Assembly (NCBI RefSeq): GCF_020715565.1
Contig: NZ_CP085839.1
Location: forward strand, 186,001-250,000
Source: Nocardioides sp. Kera G14
Lineage (GTDB): Bacteria > Actinomycetota > Actinomycetes > Propionibacteriales > Nocardioidaceae
DNA: 64,000 bases
Direction of reading: 5' to 3'
Position 1 is the stretch's first letter. Every line of letters begins with the position of its first letter. The notes under the pieces are model-generated. The model was not told the DNA's origin. It made no database searches and saw only the letters and a program-made list of their open reading frames with translations. A program made the position numbers and the translations under genes. Below, one piece after another: positions 19,885 to 28,401 of this stretch.

Positions 19885-21461
19885 ACACGTTCACGCAGCC
19901 CGACCTCGGCTATGCCCAGCTCTGGCCCCTTCTCGTCGTCTTCGGCGCCGCCTGCGCCGGGGTCGTGGTCGAGGCGTTCGTGGCGCGAGCCCAGCGCTAC
20001 GTGCTCCAGGTCAGCCTCGCCGGTGCCGCGGTCATCGTGGCGCTGGTCGGCACGATCGTCGTGGCGGCGGACCTGCCACGGGTCGGCCGCAGCAGTCACG
20101 GCCTCATCACCTCTGCCGGGGCGCTGGTCATCGACGGCCCGGCGATCTACCTCCAGGCCCTCGTCCTCGTCTGTGCCCTCGGCGGCGTACTCCTCTTCGC
20201 CGAGCGCCGCATCGGTGGCGGAGTGACTGCCTTCGCCGGCCAGGCCGCAGCGCTCCCGGGCAGCTCGGCCGAGAGGCGGGCGGCCGACCTCGAGCACACC
20301 GAGGTCTTCCCGCTCCTCCTCTTCGCCGTCGGCGGCATGATGCTGTTCCCGGCCGCCAACGACCTGCTCCTCCTCTTCGTCGCCCTTGAGGTGCTGAGCC
20401 TTCCGCTCTACCTCCTCGCCGGCCTCGCCCGCCGACGTCGCCTCCTCTCCCAGGAGGCGGCGCTCAAGTACTTCCTCCTCGGCGCGTTCTCCTCGGCCTT
20501 CTTCCTGTACGGCGCCGCCCTGGTCTACGGCGCCACCGGGGCGATCCGCTTCGCCGACATCGAGCGGACCGCCGCGAAGAGCAGTGACCACACCCTGCTC
20601 GTCGCCGGCATCGCGCTCATGGCCGTCGGCCTGCTCTTCAAGGTCGGTGCCGTTCCCTTCCAGGCATGGACGCCCGATGTCTACCAGGGGGCGCCCACCC
20701 CGCTTGTCGCCTTCATGGCGGCCGGCACCAAGATCGCGGCGTTCGGTGCGCTGCTGCGCCTCTTCTACGTCGCCTTCGGCGCGCAGCTCGACGAATGGCG
20801 CCCCCTGCTCTGGGCCGTCGCCATCGCCACCATGCTGGTCGGCGCGGTCGTCGCCCTCGTGCAGACCGACGTCAAGCGCATGCTCGGCTACTCCGCCGTC
20901 GCCCACTCGGGTTTTGTCCTGACCGGAATGATCGGCCTGCAGGGTCACGCAGGACATGACAGCGGCGTGCTGAGCAGTACCGGCGCGGTCCTCTTCTACC
21001 TGACGGCGTACGCCGCCGCGGTCCTCGGCTCCTTCGCCCTTGCCGGCCTCGTCCGCGATGCCGGGGGAGAGGCGACCGGATTCGCCGCCTGGACCGGCTT
21101 GGGCCGCCGCAGCCCGCTGCTCGGCGCCGTGATGACGCTCTTCATGCTCTCCCTGGCCGGGATCCCGCCCACCGCCGGCTTCATCGCGAAGTGGACGGTG
21201 ATCGCTGCGGCCGCGGACGCCGAGGCGTGGCCCGTCGTCATCGTCGCGATCCTCGCCAGCCTGATCGCGATCGTCTCCTACGTCCGGATGCTGCTCGTCC
21301 TCTTCTTCCGCGACCCCGGCCCCACCACCGCGACGGTCGGCCGCGGGTCGCTCCTCACGAGCGGGGTCATCACCGTCTGCGCCGTCGCGACGGTCGTCCT
21401 CGGCGTACTTCCCGGGCCGCTGCTGGACCTCGTCGTGAAGACAGGTTCGTTCATCGGCTGA
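19881..21461 (+). CDS. nuoN: NADH-quinone oxidoreductase subunit N
   Basis: Third antiporter-like subunit and last gene of the operon (526 residues). The conserved motifs FVALEVLSLPLYLLAGLARR and KVGAVPFQAWTPDVYQGAPTPLVAFMAAGTKIAAF identify NuoN. The start is the ATG that overlaps the nuoM stop; an upstream extension of the same frame lies inside nuoM. No hairpin terminator follows, and the next gene begins after 24 bp with its own promoter-like sequence. Confidence 0.96.
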   Translation: MNTFTQPDLGYAQLWPLLVVFGAACAGVVVEAFVARAQRYVLQVSLAGAAVIVALVGTIVVAADLPRVGRSSHGLITSAGALVIDGPAIYLQALVLVCALGGVLLFAERRIGGGVTAFAGQAAALPGSSAERRAADLEHTEVFPLLLFAVGGMMLFPAANDLLLLFVALEVLSLPLYLLAGLARRRRLLSQEAALKYFLLGAFSSAFFLYGAALVYGATGAIRFADIERTAAKSSDHTLLVAGIALMAVGLLFKVGAVPFQAWTPDVYQGAPTPLVAFMAAGTKIAAFGALLRLFYVAFGAQLDEWRPLLWAVAIATMLVGAVVALVQTDVKRMLGYSAVAHSGFVLTGMIGLQGHAGHDSGVLSSTGAVLFYLTAYAAAVLGSFALAGLVRDAGGEATGFAAWTGLGRRSPLLGAVMTLFMLSLAGIPPTAGFIAKWTVIAAAADAEAWPVVIVAILASLIAIVSYVRMLLVLFFRDPGPTTATVGRGSLLTSGVITVCAVATVVLGVLPGPLLDLVVKTGSFIG

Positions 21462-21472
21462 CACCCCTGTGG

Positions 21473-21478
21473 GAGGAT
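21473..21478 (+). promoter_or_regulatory. -10-like hexamer before the polyprenyl synthase gene
   Basis: GAGGAT lies seven bases before GTG 21486, the spacing seen at the other leaderless starts here. It overlaps an alternative ATG at 21477. Confidence 0.4.
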
Positions 21479-21485
21479 GCCTGAC

Positions 21486-22484
21486 GTGAGCTCGTCCCTT
21501 GCGCTGCCCGTCTCCGATCCCGCGCTGGAGGCTCGCCTGAAGACCCGGCTCGCCCTGATCGAGAAGCAGCTCCAGGGCCACGTCCAGAGTCGCGCGCCGT
21601 TCATCACCGAGGCCGCCGCCCACCTGCTCGAGGCCGGCGGCAAGCGCTTCCGCCCGCTCCTCGTCCTGCTCGCGGCCGAATGCGGCGACCGGGCCGACAG
21701 CGACGACGTACTCACCGCCGCCTGCGTGGTCGAGCTGACCCACCTCGCCAGCCTCTACCACGACGACGTGATGGACGAGGCGGCCGTGCGCCGCGGCACC
21801 CCGAGCGCCAACGCCCGATGGGACAACCACGTCGCCATCCTCACCGGCGACTTCCTCTTCGCCCGCTCCTCGGAGCTCACGGCCGAGCTCGGTCCCGAGG
21901 CGGTCGGCATCCAGGCGAAGGCCTTCGCCCGCCTCGTCGAGGGCCAGATCATGGAGACGCGCGCCCCCGCCGACGGCGAGGACCCGGTCGCGCACCACCT
22001 CGACGTCATCGCCGGCAAGACCGGCATCCTGATCGCCACCTCCGCCCGGTACGGCGCCCTCTTCGGAGGCGCGGCCCCCGAGGTGATCGAGGCCCTCACG
22101 GCGTACGGCGACATCGTCGGTGCCGCCTTCCAGATCTCCGACGACATCCTCGATATCGCCTCCGAGGGCGACGTGTCCGGCAAGACGCCCGGCACCGACC
22201 TCAAGGAGGGCGTGCCGACGCTGCCCGTACTCCTCGCCCGTCGGGCCAACCGCCCGGAGGACGCGCGACTGCTCGAGCTGCTCGCCTCGGACCTCAACGC
22301 CAACGACGACGCCCTCGCGGAGACCCTCGCCCTCCTGCGCGCCAACCCGGCGATGGACGAGGCTCGGGCCTACGTGCTCAACGAGGCCGCCAAGGCCAAG
22401 GCCCACCTGGCAGTCGTGCCCGAGGGCCCGGTCCGCGAAGCGCTGGAAGCTTTTGCGGACCTCGTCGCCACCCGCACCGCGTGA
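21486..22484 (+). CDS. long-chain polyprenyl diphosphate synthase
   Basis: Trans-prenyltransferase that elongates FPP or GGPP with isopentenyl diphosphate. Both aspartate-rich motifs are present: the first as LYHDDVMDEA, the second as ISDDILDIA. GGKRFRP and the GKTPGTDLKEG loop are also typical. Small residues before the first motif (ELTHLASLYHDD) favour a long product. Directly after nuoN and near the men genes, it most likely makes the octa- or heptaprenyl tail of menaquinone. GTG 21486 (332 residues) is preferred because of the -10-like GAGGAT; ATG 21477 would add three residues. Confidence 0.88.
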   Translation: MSSSLALPVSDPALEARLKTRLALIEKQLQGHVQSRAPFITEAAAHLLEAGGKRFRPLLVLLAAECGDRADSDDVLTAACVVELTHLASLYHDDVMDEAAVRRGTPSANARWDNHVAILTGDFLFARSSELTAELGPEAVGIQAKAFARLVEGQIMETRAPADGEDPVAHHLDVIAGKTGILIATSARYGALFGGAAPEVIEALTAYGDIVGAAFQISDDILDIASEGDVSGKTPGTDLKEGVPTLPVLLARRANRPEDARLLELLASDLNANDDALAETLALLRANPAMDEARAYVLNEAAKAKAHLAVVPEGPVREALEAFADLVATRTA

Positions 22485-23389
22485 ACGAGCAGCGCACCGG
22501 CGTCCTCGCCGGGATCGCTGCCTATGTGATGTGGGGAGCGTTTCCCCTCTACTGGCCGCTGCTGCAGCCGGCGGGCGCGTTCGAGATCCTCGCCCACCGG
22601 ATCATCTGGTCGCTGGTCGTCATGGGCGGCCTCGTCGTCGCCCTCGGCCGAGCGCGGCACGTCAAGCAGCTGGTCACCACGCCCCGGAGCCTCGCACTCC
22701 TGAGCACGGCGGCCGTCGCGGTGAGCATCAACTGGGCGACGTACATCTGGGGTGTCAACCACCACTACGTCGTCGAAACCAGCCTCGGCTACTTCATCAA
22801 CCCGCTCGTCACGGTCCTGATGGGTGTGCTGATCCTCGGCGAGCGGATGCGGCCGCTGCAGTGGGTGGCGATCGGCATCGGCGCGGTGGCCGTGCTGGTG
22901 ATCGCGGTCGACTACGGCCACCCGCCGTGGATCGCGCTCGTCCTCGCCTTCAGCTTCGGCAGCTACGGCCTGCTCAAGAAGAAGGCCAACGCCGGCGCCT
23001 TCGAGTCGCTCGCCGTGGAGACCTCCGTGATGACGCCGATCGCCCTGGCGTACGTCGTCTGGCTGACGTTCCAAGGGGACGGCCACTTCACGTCCGAGGG
23101 TCCGGGCCACACGGCCCTCTTCATCCTCTGCGGTGTCGTCACCGCCGTGCCGCTCATCTGTTTCGGCGCCGCGGCGACGCGCGTGCCGCTGGTGCTGCTC
23201 GGTCTGCTGCAGTACCTGGCGCCGCTCTTCCAGTTCGCGCTGGGGATCCTGCACTTCCACGAGGACATGTCGGCGGGGCGTTGGGTCGGCTTCGTCCTCG
23301 TCTGGTTGGCGCTGTGCGTCTTCACGGCCGATGGCCTGTGGACGCGGCGCCGCGCCCACAATGTGGCCAATTACGGCGAACTTACTTAA
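22481..23389 (+). CDS. rarD: RarD-type EamA transporter
   Basis: A 302-residue drug/metabolite-superfamily permease with ten predicted helices in two EamA repeats. The start GIAAYVMWGAFPLYW, the motif NWATYIWGVNHHYVVETSLGYFINPL and LLQYLAPLFQF are characteristic of RarD (chloramphenicol-sensitive protein in older literature). The substrate is unknown. GTGA overlap couples it to the polyprenyl synthase gene. Confidence 0.88.
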   Translation: MNEQRTGVLAGIAAYVMWGAFPLYWPLLQPAGAFEILAHRIIWSLVVMGGLVVALGRARHVKQLVTTPRSLALLSTAAVAVSINWATYIWGVNHHYVVETSLGYFINPLVTVLMGVLILGERMRPLQWVAIGIGAVAVLVIAVDYGHPPWIALVLAFSFGSYGLLKKKANAGAFESLAVETSVMTPIALAYVVWLTFQGDGHFTSEGPGHTALFILCGVVTAVPLICFGAAATRVPLVLLGLLQYLAPLFQFALGILHFHEDMSAGRWVGFVLVWLALCVFTADGLWTRRRAHNVANYGELT

Positions 23390-23395
23390 TTGCAC

Positions 23396-23401
23396 TAATC
23401 T
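23396..23401 (+). promoter_or_regulatory. -10 hexamer of a leaderless promoter
   Basis: TAATCT lies eight bases before the ATG at 23410, in an AT-rich stretch (about 23380-23410) that stands out from the GC-rich surroundings. Confidence 0.55.
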
Positions 23402-23409
23402 GCTCGACT

Positions 23410-24450
23410 ATGAACATCAAGTTGGGTGCGCTTCTTGTTGCCGGGGCCTTGGCCCTCACGGCCTGCGGCAGCGGGTCCTCGTCGTCCTCGGACACGACCA
23501 CGATCAACGTCAACGGCTTCTCCATCCTGGAGCAGGCCAACCAGGCCGTCTTCAAGGACTTCCAGAAGACGGACGCCGGCAAGGATGTCGAGTTCAAGAC
23601 GTCGTACGGCGCCAGCGGCGACCAGTCCCGCGGAGTGGAGTCGGGCAACAAGGCCGACGTCGTCCACTACTCGCTCGAGACCGACGTCACGCGCCTGGTG
23701 AAGGACGGCATCGTCGCCGAGGACTGGAACACCGGTCCCACCAAGGGCGTCCTCACGTCCAGCGTCGTCGTTCTGACGGTCCGCAAGGGCAACCCGCTGA
23801 ACATCACGGGCTGGGACGACCTGATCAAGCCCGGCGTCAAGATCATCACGCCCAACCCCGGCTCCTCGGGCTCGGCCCGCTGGAACATCCTCGCCGCGTG
23901 GGCGCACATCGCCGGCAACGGCGGCACGGACGCCCAGGCCAAGGCGTTCGTGACGAAGCTCCTCGACAACACCATCGCGCTGCCCGGCTCGGGTCGTGAG
24001 GCGACCACCGCCTTCACCTCCGGCTCCGGCGACGTCCTCATCTCCTACGAGAACGAGGCGATCCTCGCCAAGGCCTCCGGCGCCGACGTCGACTACGTCA
24101 TCCCGTCCGACACGCTCAAGATCGAGAACACGGGCGCCGTCACCAAGACCGCGCCCCAGGCAGCCAAGGACTTCCTCGCCTTCCAGACCAGCGCCGAGGG
24201 CCAGAAGGCCTACGCGCAGTCCGGCTTCCGCCCCGTGATCGACGGTGTGGACGTCGGTGAGGTGAAGGGCGCCAACGACCCGTCTGACCCGTTCCCTACG
24301 CCGGAGAAGCTCTTCACGATCGCCGACCCGATCTTCGGTGGCTGGAGCGTCGCGGCCGACAAGTTCTTCGGTGACGGCACCGAGGGCAAGCCGCTCGGCA
24401 TCATCACCGCCATCCAGCAGGCCACCGGAAAGGGTGTCGACGACCAGTGA
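23410..24450 (+). CDS. sulfate/thiosulfate ABC transporter, substrate-binding lipoprotein
   Basis: A 346-residue binding protein with a lipoprotein signal peptide (lipobox LTACG, Cys19) followed by a serine-rich linker. The mature part matches the Sbp/CysP family: SYGASGDQSRGVESG near the start, ITPNPGSSGSARWN in the middle, and SGRGA-like SGREATTAF. It captures sulfate outside the membrane and delivers it to the two permeases encoded directly downstream. It overlaps the cysT-like gene by GTGA. Sulfate, thiosulfate and molybdate cannot be told apart with certainty from sequence, but the whole operon has the Cys pattern. Confidence 0.9.
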   Translation: MNIKLGALLVAGALALTACGSGSSSSSDTTTINVNGFSILEQANQAVFKDFQKTDAGKDVEFKTSYGASGDQSRGVESGNKADVVHYSLETDVTRLVKDGIVAEDWNTGPTKGVLTSSVVVLTVRKGNPLNITGWDDLIKPGVKIITPNPGSSGSARWNILAAWAHIAGNGGTDAQAKAFVTKLLDNTIALPGSGREATTAFTSGSGDVLISYENEAILAKASGADVDYVIPSDTLKIENTGAVTKTAPQAAKDFLAFQTSAEGQKAYAQSGFRPVIDGVDVGEVKGANDPSDPFPTPEKLFTIADPIFGGWSVAADKFFGDGTEGKPLGIITAIQQATGKGVDDQ

Positions 24451-25238
24451 GCCAGAAACTCAGTGCCGGTGCGGGCCTGAGTCTCGGTGTCGCTGTCCTC
24501 TGGTTCAGCCTGCTCGTCCTCCTGCCGCTGGCGGCGATCATCGCCGCCGCAGCAGAGGGCGGGTGGAGCAACTACGCCGACGTCATCACCGAACCCCAGA
24601 CCTGGTCCGCGGTCAGACTGACCGTGGAGCAGGCTGGGCTCGTCACCGTGGTCAACATCGTGATCGGCACGATCATCGCCTGGGTACTGGTCCGTGACCG
24701 GTTCTGGGGCAAGTCGATCCTCGGCGTCGTCATCGACGTCCCCTTCGCCCTGCCGACCGTCGTCGCAGGGCTCGTGCTGCTCTCGCTCTACGGGCCCGAA
24801 TCGCCCGTCGGCGTGCATGCGGCCTTCACCCCGTCGGCGGTGACGCTCGCCTTCGCCTTCGTCACGCTGCCCTTCATCGTCCGCACCGTGCAGCCGGTGC
24901 TCGAGGAGCTCGACACCGACGTCGAGGAGGCCGCCGCCTCGCTCGGTGCCGGTCGTGGCGTCATCCTGCGGCGGATCATCCTGCCCTCGCTCGTGCCGGC
25001 CATTGCCGCCGGAGCTGCGCTCTCCTTCGCCCGCGCGATCTCCGAGTACGGCTCCCTCGTGCTGCTCAGCGGCAACAAGCCCTTCCACACCGAGGTCGTC
25101 TCGGTCCGGGTGCTGAGCTTCATCGAGAACGGCTCCAACGCCTCGGCGGCAGCCGTCGCGAGTCTGATGCTGGCGGTCGCGCTCGTCGTGATCATCGCCC
25201 TCGACGTCGTACAGCGAAGGGTGGCCCGCCGTGGTTAA
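24447..25238 (+). CDS. cysT: sulfate ABC transporter permease CysT
   Basis: A 263-residue inner-membrane permease with six predicted helices and the EAA loop (EEAAASLGAGRGVILRRIILPSLVPAI). The start region SLGVAVLWFSLLVLLPLAAI and PFALPTVVAGLVLL match CysT/CysU. It overlaps both neighbours by a few bases, consistent with a coupled four-gene transporter operon. Confidence 0.92.
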   Translation: MSQKLSAGAGLSLGVAVLWFSLLVLLPLAAIIAAAAEGGWSNYADVITEPQTWSAVRLTVEQAGLVTVVNIVIGTIIAWVLVRDRFWGKSILGVVIDVPFALPTVVAGLVLLSLYGPESPVGVHAAFTPSAVTLAFAFVTLPFIVRTVQPVLEELDTDVEEAAASLGAGRGVILRRIILPSLVPAIAAGAALSFARAISEYGSLVLLSGNKPFHTEVVSVRVLSFIENGSNASAAAVASLMLAVALVVIIALDVVQRRVARRG

Positions 25239-26046
25239 GCTCCCGCGCTGGTGGAACTGGACCTTGCGGATCATCGCCATCGGGTACGTCATCATGCTGG
25301 TCGTCTGGCCCGTCGGAATGCTTGTGCGCGAGACGTTCTCCTCCGGCCTCGACGCGCTGCGTTCCGTCTTCGAGGACGAGAACGTGGTCAGCGCGCTGCA
25401 GCTCACGGCCTGGATCGCCGTGGTCGCCGTGCTGATCAACCTGGTCTTCGGTGTGACGATCTCGCTGCTGCTGGTCCGCTTCGACTTCCCCGGCAAGCGG
25501 GTGCTCTCCGCACTCGTCGACCTGCCGCTGTCGGTCTCGCCCGTCGTGGTCGGTCTCGCGCTGCTGCTGGTCTACAACAGCCGTTCAGGCTGGCTCGGTG
25601 AGCCCCTCGACGGTGCCGGCATCCGGCTGATGTTCTCCTCCCCGGCTTTGGTGATGGCGACCTGCTTCGTCGCGCTGCCGCTGGTGATCCGCGAGGTCGT
25701 GCCGGTCCTCACCGAGATCGGCGACGACCAGGAGCAGGCCGCGCGCTCGCTGGGCGCCTCCGGTCCGCAGACCTTCTGGCGGATCACCCTGCCGAGCATC
25801 AAGTGGGCCGTCGTCTACGGCGTCGTGCTCTCGCTGGCCCGGTCCGTCGGCGAGTTCGGCGCGGTCAAGGTGGTCTCCGGCAACATCACGGGTGACACCC
25901 AGACCGCCACGCTCGCGGTGGAAGCCAAGTACCAGGGCTTCGCCCAGCCGACGGCGTACGCCATCGCCTTCCTCCTCGTCCTCGTGTCGATCGCCTGTCT
26001 GGTGGTCGTCGCCTTCCTCCGGCCCCGCGCCGAGAAGGAGCACTGA
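25231..26046 (+). CDS. cysW: sulfate ABC transporter permease CysW
   Basis: Partner permease of CysT (271 residues, six helices). [18 protein letters not shown] and the EAA loop ([21 protein letters not shown] type, here [10 protein letters not shown]) are CysW-like; [17 protein letters not shown] is diagnostic. The GTG start lies eight bases inside cysT. The gene ends five bases before the ATPase gene. Confidence 0.92.
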   Translation: MVKLPRWWNWTLRIIAIGYVIMLVVWPVGMLVRETFSSGLDALRSVFEDENVVSALQLTAWIAVVAVLINLVFGVTISLLLVRFDFPGKRVLSALVDLPLSVSPVVVGLALLLVYNSRSGWLGEPLDGAGIRLMFSSPALVMATCFVALPLVIREVVPVLTEIGDDQEQAARSLGASGPQTFWRITLPSIKWAVVYGVVLSLARSVGEFGAVKVVSGNITGDTQTATLAVEAKYQGFAQPTAYAIAFLLVLVSIACLVVVAFLRPRAEKEH

Positions 26047-26051
26047 CACCC

Positions 26052-27002
26052 ATGTCTATTGATGTCCGCAACGTCACCAAGCAGTACGGCGACTTCTACG
26101 CCCTCAACGACGTCTCCGTCTCCATCCCGACCGGGCAGCTGACCGCCCTGCTCGGCCCGTCGGGCGGCGGGAAGTCCACGCTCCTCCGCATCATCGCCGG
26201 CCTCGACAGCGCCGACTCCGGCTCGGTCTCGATCGAGGGCGTGGACGCCACGAAGCTGCCGCCGCAGAAGCGCAACGTCGGCTTCGTCTTCCAGCACTAC
26301 GCCGTCTTCAAGCACATGTCGGTCGCGAAGAACGTCGCCTTCGGCCTTGAGATCCGCAAGCGCTCCAAGCCCGAGATCAAGCAGCGGGTGGGGGAGCTGC
26401 TCGAGCTCGTCCACCTCTCGCAGTTCGCCGATCGCCTGCCGGCCCAGCTCTCGGGCGGTCAGCGCCAGCGCATGGCGCTCGCCCGGGCCCTCGCCGTCGA
26501 GCCGAAGGTGCTCCTGCTCGACGAGCCCTTCGGTGCCCTGGATGCGAAGGTGCGCAAGGAGCTTCGCGACTGGCTGCGCCGGCTGCACGACGAGGTCCAC
26601 GTGACGACGGTCTTCGTGACGCACGACCAGGAGGAGGCCCTCGAGGTCGCCGACGAGATCGTCGTGATCAACGACGGTCACGTGGAGCAGATCGGCTCGC
26701 CCGACTCGCTCTACGACGAGCCGGCCAACGACTTCGTGATGGGCTTCCTGGGCGACGTCACCCGCTTGGGCGGCTCGCTGCTGCGGCCGCACGACGTGGT
26801 CATCTCTCCCACGCCGTCCGGGGGTTACGAGGGCACGGTCACGCGGGTCCTGCGCGTCGGTTTCGAGGTCCGCGTCACCGTCCTCACCGTGGCCGGTGAG
26901 GAGGTGCTGGTCGAGCTCACCCGCACCCACGCGCGCTCACTCGGCGTGGTCGAGGGCGCGACGGTCTGGCTCTCGGCCGCTCCGGGCGCGACCACCGTCT
27001 GA
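26052..27002 (+). CDS. cysA: sulfate ABC transporter ATPase CysA
   Basis: ATPase that powers the CysTW permease. The 316-residue protein has Walker [10 protein letters not shown] (35-43), the Q-loop VFQHYAVF, signature [15 protein letters not shown], Walker [12 protein letters not shown] and the switch histidine FVTHDQEEA. It ends with a short TOBE-like domain ([17 protein letters not shown]), and is somewhat shorter than enterobacterial CysA. The nested palindrome at 27015 begins 12 bp after the stop. Confidence 0.94.
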   Translation: MSIDVRNVTKQYGDFYALNDVSVSIPTGQLTALLGPSGGGKSTLLRIIAGLDSADSGSVSIEGVDATKLPPQKRNVGFVFQHYAVFKHMSVAKNVAFGLEIRKRSKPEIKQRVGELLELVHLSQFADRLPAQLSGGQRQRMALARALAVEPKVLLLDEPFGALDAKVRKELRDWLRRLHDEVHVTTVFVTHDQEEALEVADEIVVINDGHVEQIGSPDSLYDEPANDFVMGFLGDVTRLGGSLLRPHDVVISPTPSGGYEGTVTRVLRVGFEVRVTVLTVAGEEVLVELTRTHARSLGVVEGATVWLSAAPGATTV

Positions 27003-27014
27003 CCGCACCCGCCG

Positions 27015-27095
27015 AAAGGGTCACCGTGACCCTTGCCGCTGTGCGTGACCCTTGCGAAAGGTCACCGACAGCGCGAAGCATCACGGTGACCCTTT
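27015..27095. repeat. nested palindrome between convergent cysA and rrf2-type genes
   Basis: Perfect 15-bp outer arms (27015-27029 with 27081-27095) enclose a second stem: CGCTGT at 27037-27042 with ACAGCG at 27068-27073, then GTGACC at 27045-27050 with GGTCAC at 27060-27065. The left arm continues as its own near-palindrome, AAGGGTCACCGTGACCCTT. It could work as a bidirectional terminator for the two convergent genes, or be a dispersed repeat. No T-tract is present. Confidence 0.7.
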
Positions 27096-27098
27096 GGC

Positions 27099-27557
27099 TC
27101 AGTGCGGCTGCCAGGCCTCGTCGCTCGCGGTGCGCTTCGTGACCGCGCTGGGGAGCTTGCCCAGGGAGAGCTGCTCGATCGTGACGAACTCGAGCACCTC
27201 GCGCAGCGAGTCCCGGGCGGCGACCCAGACCTGCTGGAGGCCCTCGGCGCGGTCGTTGTAGGTGACCGACTCGGGCCGCAGGCCGTAGACCGACACCAGA
27301 GGTCCGTCGACCGCACGGATCACGTCAGCCACCGTCACGCCGCTCGCGGGACGGGCCAGGCGCCAGCCGCCGGAGGGACCGCGCTGGCTGATCACGATGT
27401 CGGCCTTCCGCAGGTCGGCCAGGATCGCCTGGAGGAAGCCGTGCGGGATCTCCTGAAGGCGGCCGAGCTCCTCCGCGCTCACCGCCTTGCCGTCCTCGCG
27501 CGCGACCATCTCGATGAGGGCACGCAGGGCATAGTCGGACTTCGCAGAGACACGCAC
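27099..27557 (-). CDS. Rrf2-family transcriptional regulator without cluster cysteines
   Basis: A 152-residue winged-helix regulator. The N-terminal MRVSAKSDYALRALIEM and the recognition region ERL-like LQEIPHGFLQAILADLRKADIVISQRGPSGGWRLARP are typical of Rrf2. No cysteine is present anywhere, so it cannot bind the Fe-S cluster of IscR, NsrR or RirA and resembles CymR-type members. Convergent with the sulfate importer, it is a candidate regulator of sulfur assimilation, but no operator is proven. Start GTG 27557; repeated GTCAG/GTCGAC-like sequences lie just upstream (about 27558-27590) and might be its own operator. Confidence 0.88.
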   Translation of the reverse strand: MRVSAKSDYALRALIEMVAREDGKAVSAEELGRLQEIPHGFLQAILADLRKADIVISQRGPSGGWRLARPASGVTVADVIRAVDGPLVSVYGLRPESVTYNDRAEGLQQVWVAARDSLREVLEFVTIEQLSLGKLPSAVTKRTASDEAWQPH

Positions 27558-27714
27558 AGAGTCAGTTTGTCAGATTGTCGACTGACTTCGTGCTCCACAG
27601 CCATCGCGTCGGTGGAATGGTGCAGCAGCGCAACGGATGCTGAGAGGATGACCCTGCTGCGCACGGATGCGTCTCCGGGCGGCGTGACGGAAGACGAGCG
27701 AGGAGCGTGACGCG

Positions 27715-28401
27715 ATGGGGCAGGACTCCGCGGGCGCCTCTCCGATGTCGAGCAGATCCAGCCAGGCCTACGAGGATCTTCGGGATCTGCTGCTCGCTGG
27801 GCGATTTCCGCCGAACACACGGCTCACCGAGGCTGAGCTGACGGACATGCTCGAGGTCTCGCGTGGAACGGTGCGGGCAGTTCTCGTCCGGCTGGTTCAG
27901 GAGGGGTACCTGACGAGCGAGCCGAACGTCGGCGTACGCACGCGCTTCATCTCGATCCCCGAGGCACTCGCGATCCTGGAGGCGCGCGAGACGCTCGAGT
28001 CTGCGCTGGCCGAGAAGGCCGCCGAGCGCGCCACAGACGAGGAGCTCGACGAGCTGGTCGAGGTCTGCGACGAGATGAGTGCTTCTGAGTACGTCGAGTC
28101 GGAGGCCGTGTACTCGCGACTGAACCGGCGGTTCCATCAGTTGATCAGGGACTCAGCACGGCAACCGATCCTCACGACCTTCGCCGACTCGCTCGTCTAC
28201 CCGCTGGTGATGCGCCAGTACCGCGACCTGACGCATACGAGTCCGCGGCAGATGGCGCGGATCGAGCACCGGGCCATCCTGTCGGCTCTGCAGACGCGGA
28301 ACACTGACGCTGCTGCCGCAGCCATGCGGCACCACACGGCGTCGGCCCGCCGATCGCTCCTCAAGAGCGTTCAGTCGGATCGAGATGACCCGGTTGAGTA
28401 G
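27715..28401 (+). CDS. GntR-family regulator, FCD type (paralogue 1)
   Basis: A 228-residue regulator with an N-terminal winged helix (about 17-80; SQAYEDLRDLLLAGRFPPNTRLTEAELTDML and SRGTVRAVLVRLVQEGYL) and a C-terminal FCD ligand-binding domain. The FCD histidines in FHQLIRD and IEHRAILSAL could bind metal and an organic acid. It is a close paralogue of 42899-43570; the two bracket the catabolic island. GAGGAG lies before ATG 27715; ATG 27745 is an alternative start. Its 3' end overlaps the convergent MFS gene by 31 bp. It probably represses island genes in response to an acidic metabolite (inference). Confidence 0.9.
   Translation: MGQDSAGASPMSSRSSQAYEDLRDLLLAGRFPPNTRLTEAELTDMLEVSRGTVRAVLVRLVQEGYLTSEPNVGVRTRFISIPEALAILEARETLESALAEKAAERATDEELDELVEVCDEMSASEYVESEAVYSRLNRRFHQLIRDSARQPILTTFADSLVYPLVMRQYRDLTHTSPRQMARIEHRAILSALQTRNTDAAAAAMRHHTASARRSLLKSVQSDRDDPVE

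Noticed and set aside
19740..22406. 888-codon open frame on the minus strand opposite nuoN and the prenyl synthase
   Set aside because: Low-complexity, charged translation with no family likeness; the plus strand holds well-supported genes throughout.
27001..27715. Left attachment site for an element integrated at tRNA-Tyr
   Set aside because: No direct repeat of the tRNA 3' end longer than about eight bases and no integrase gene.
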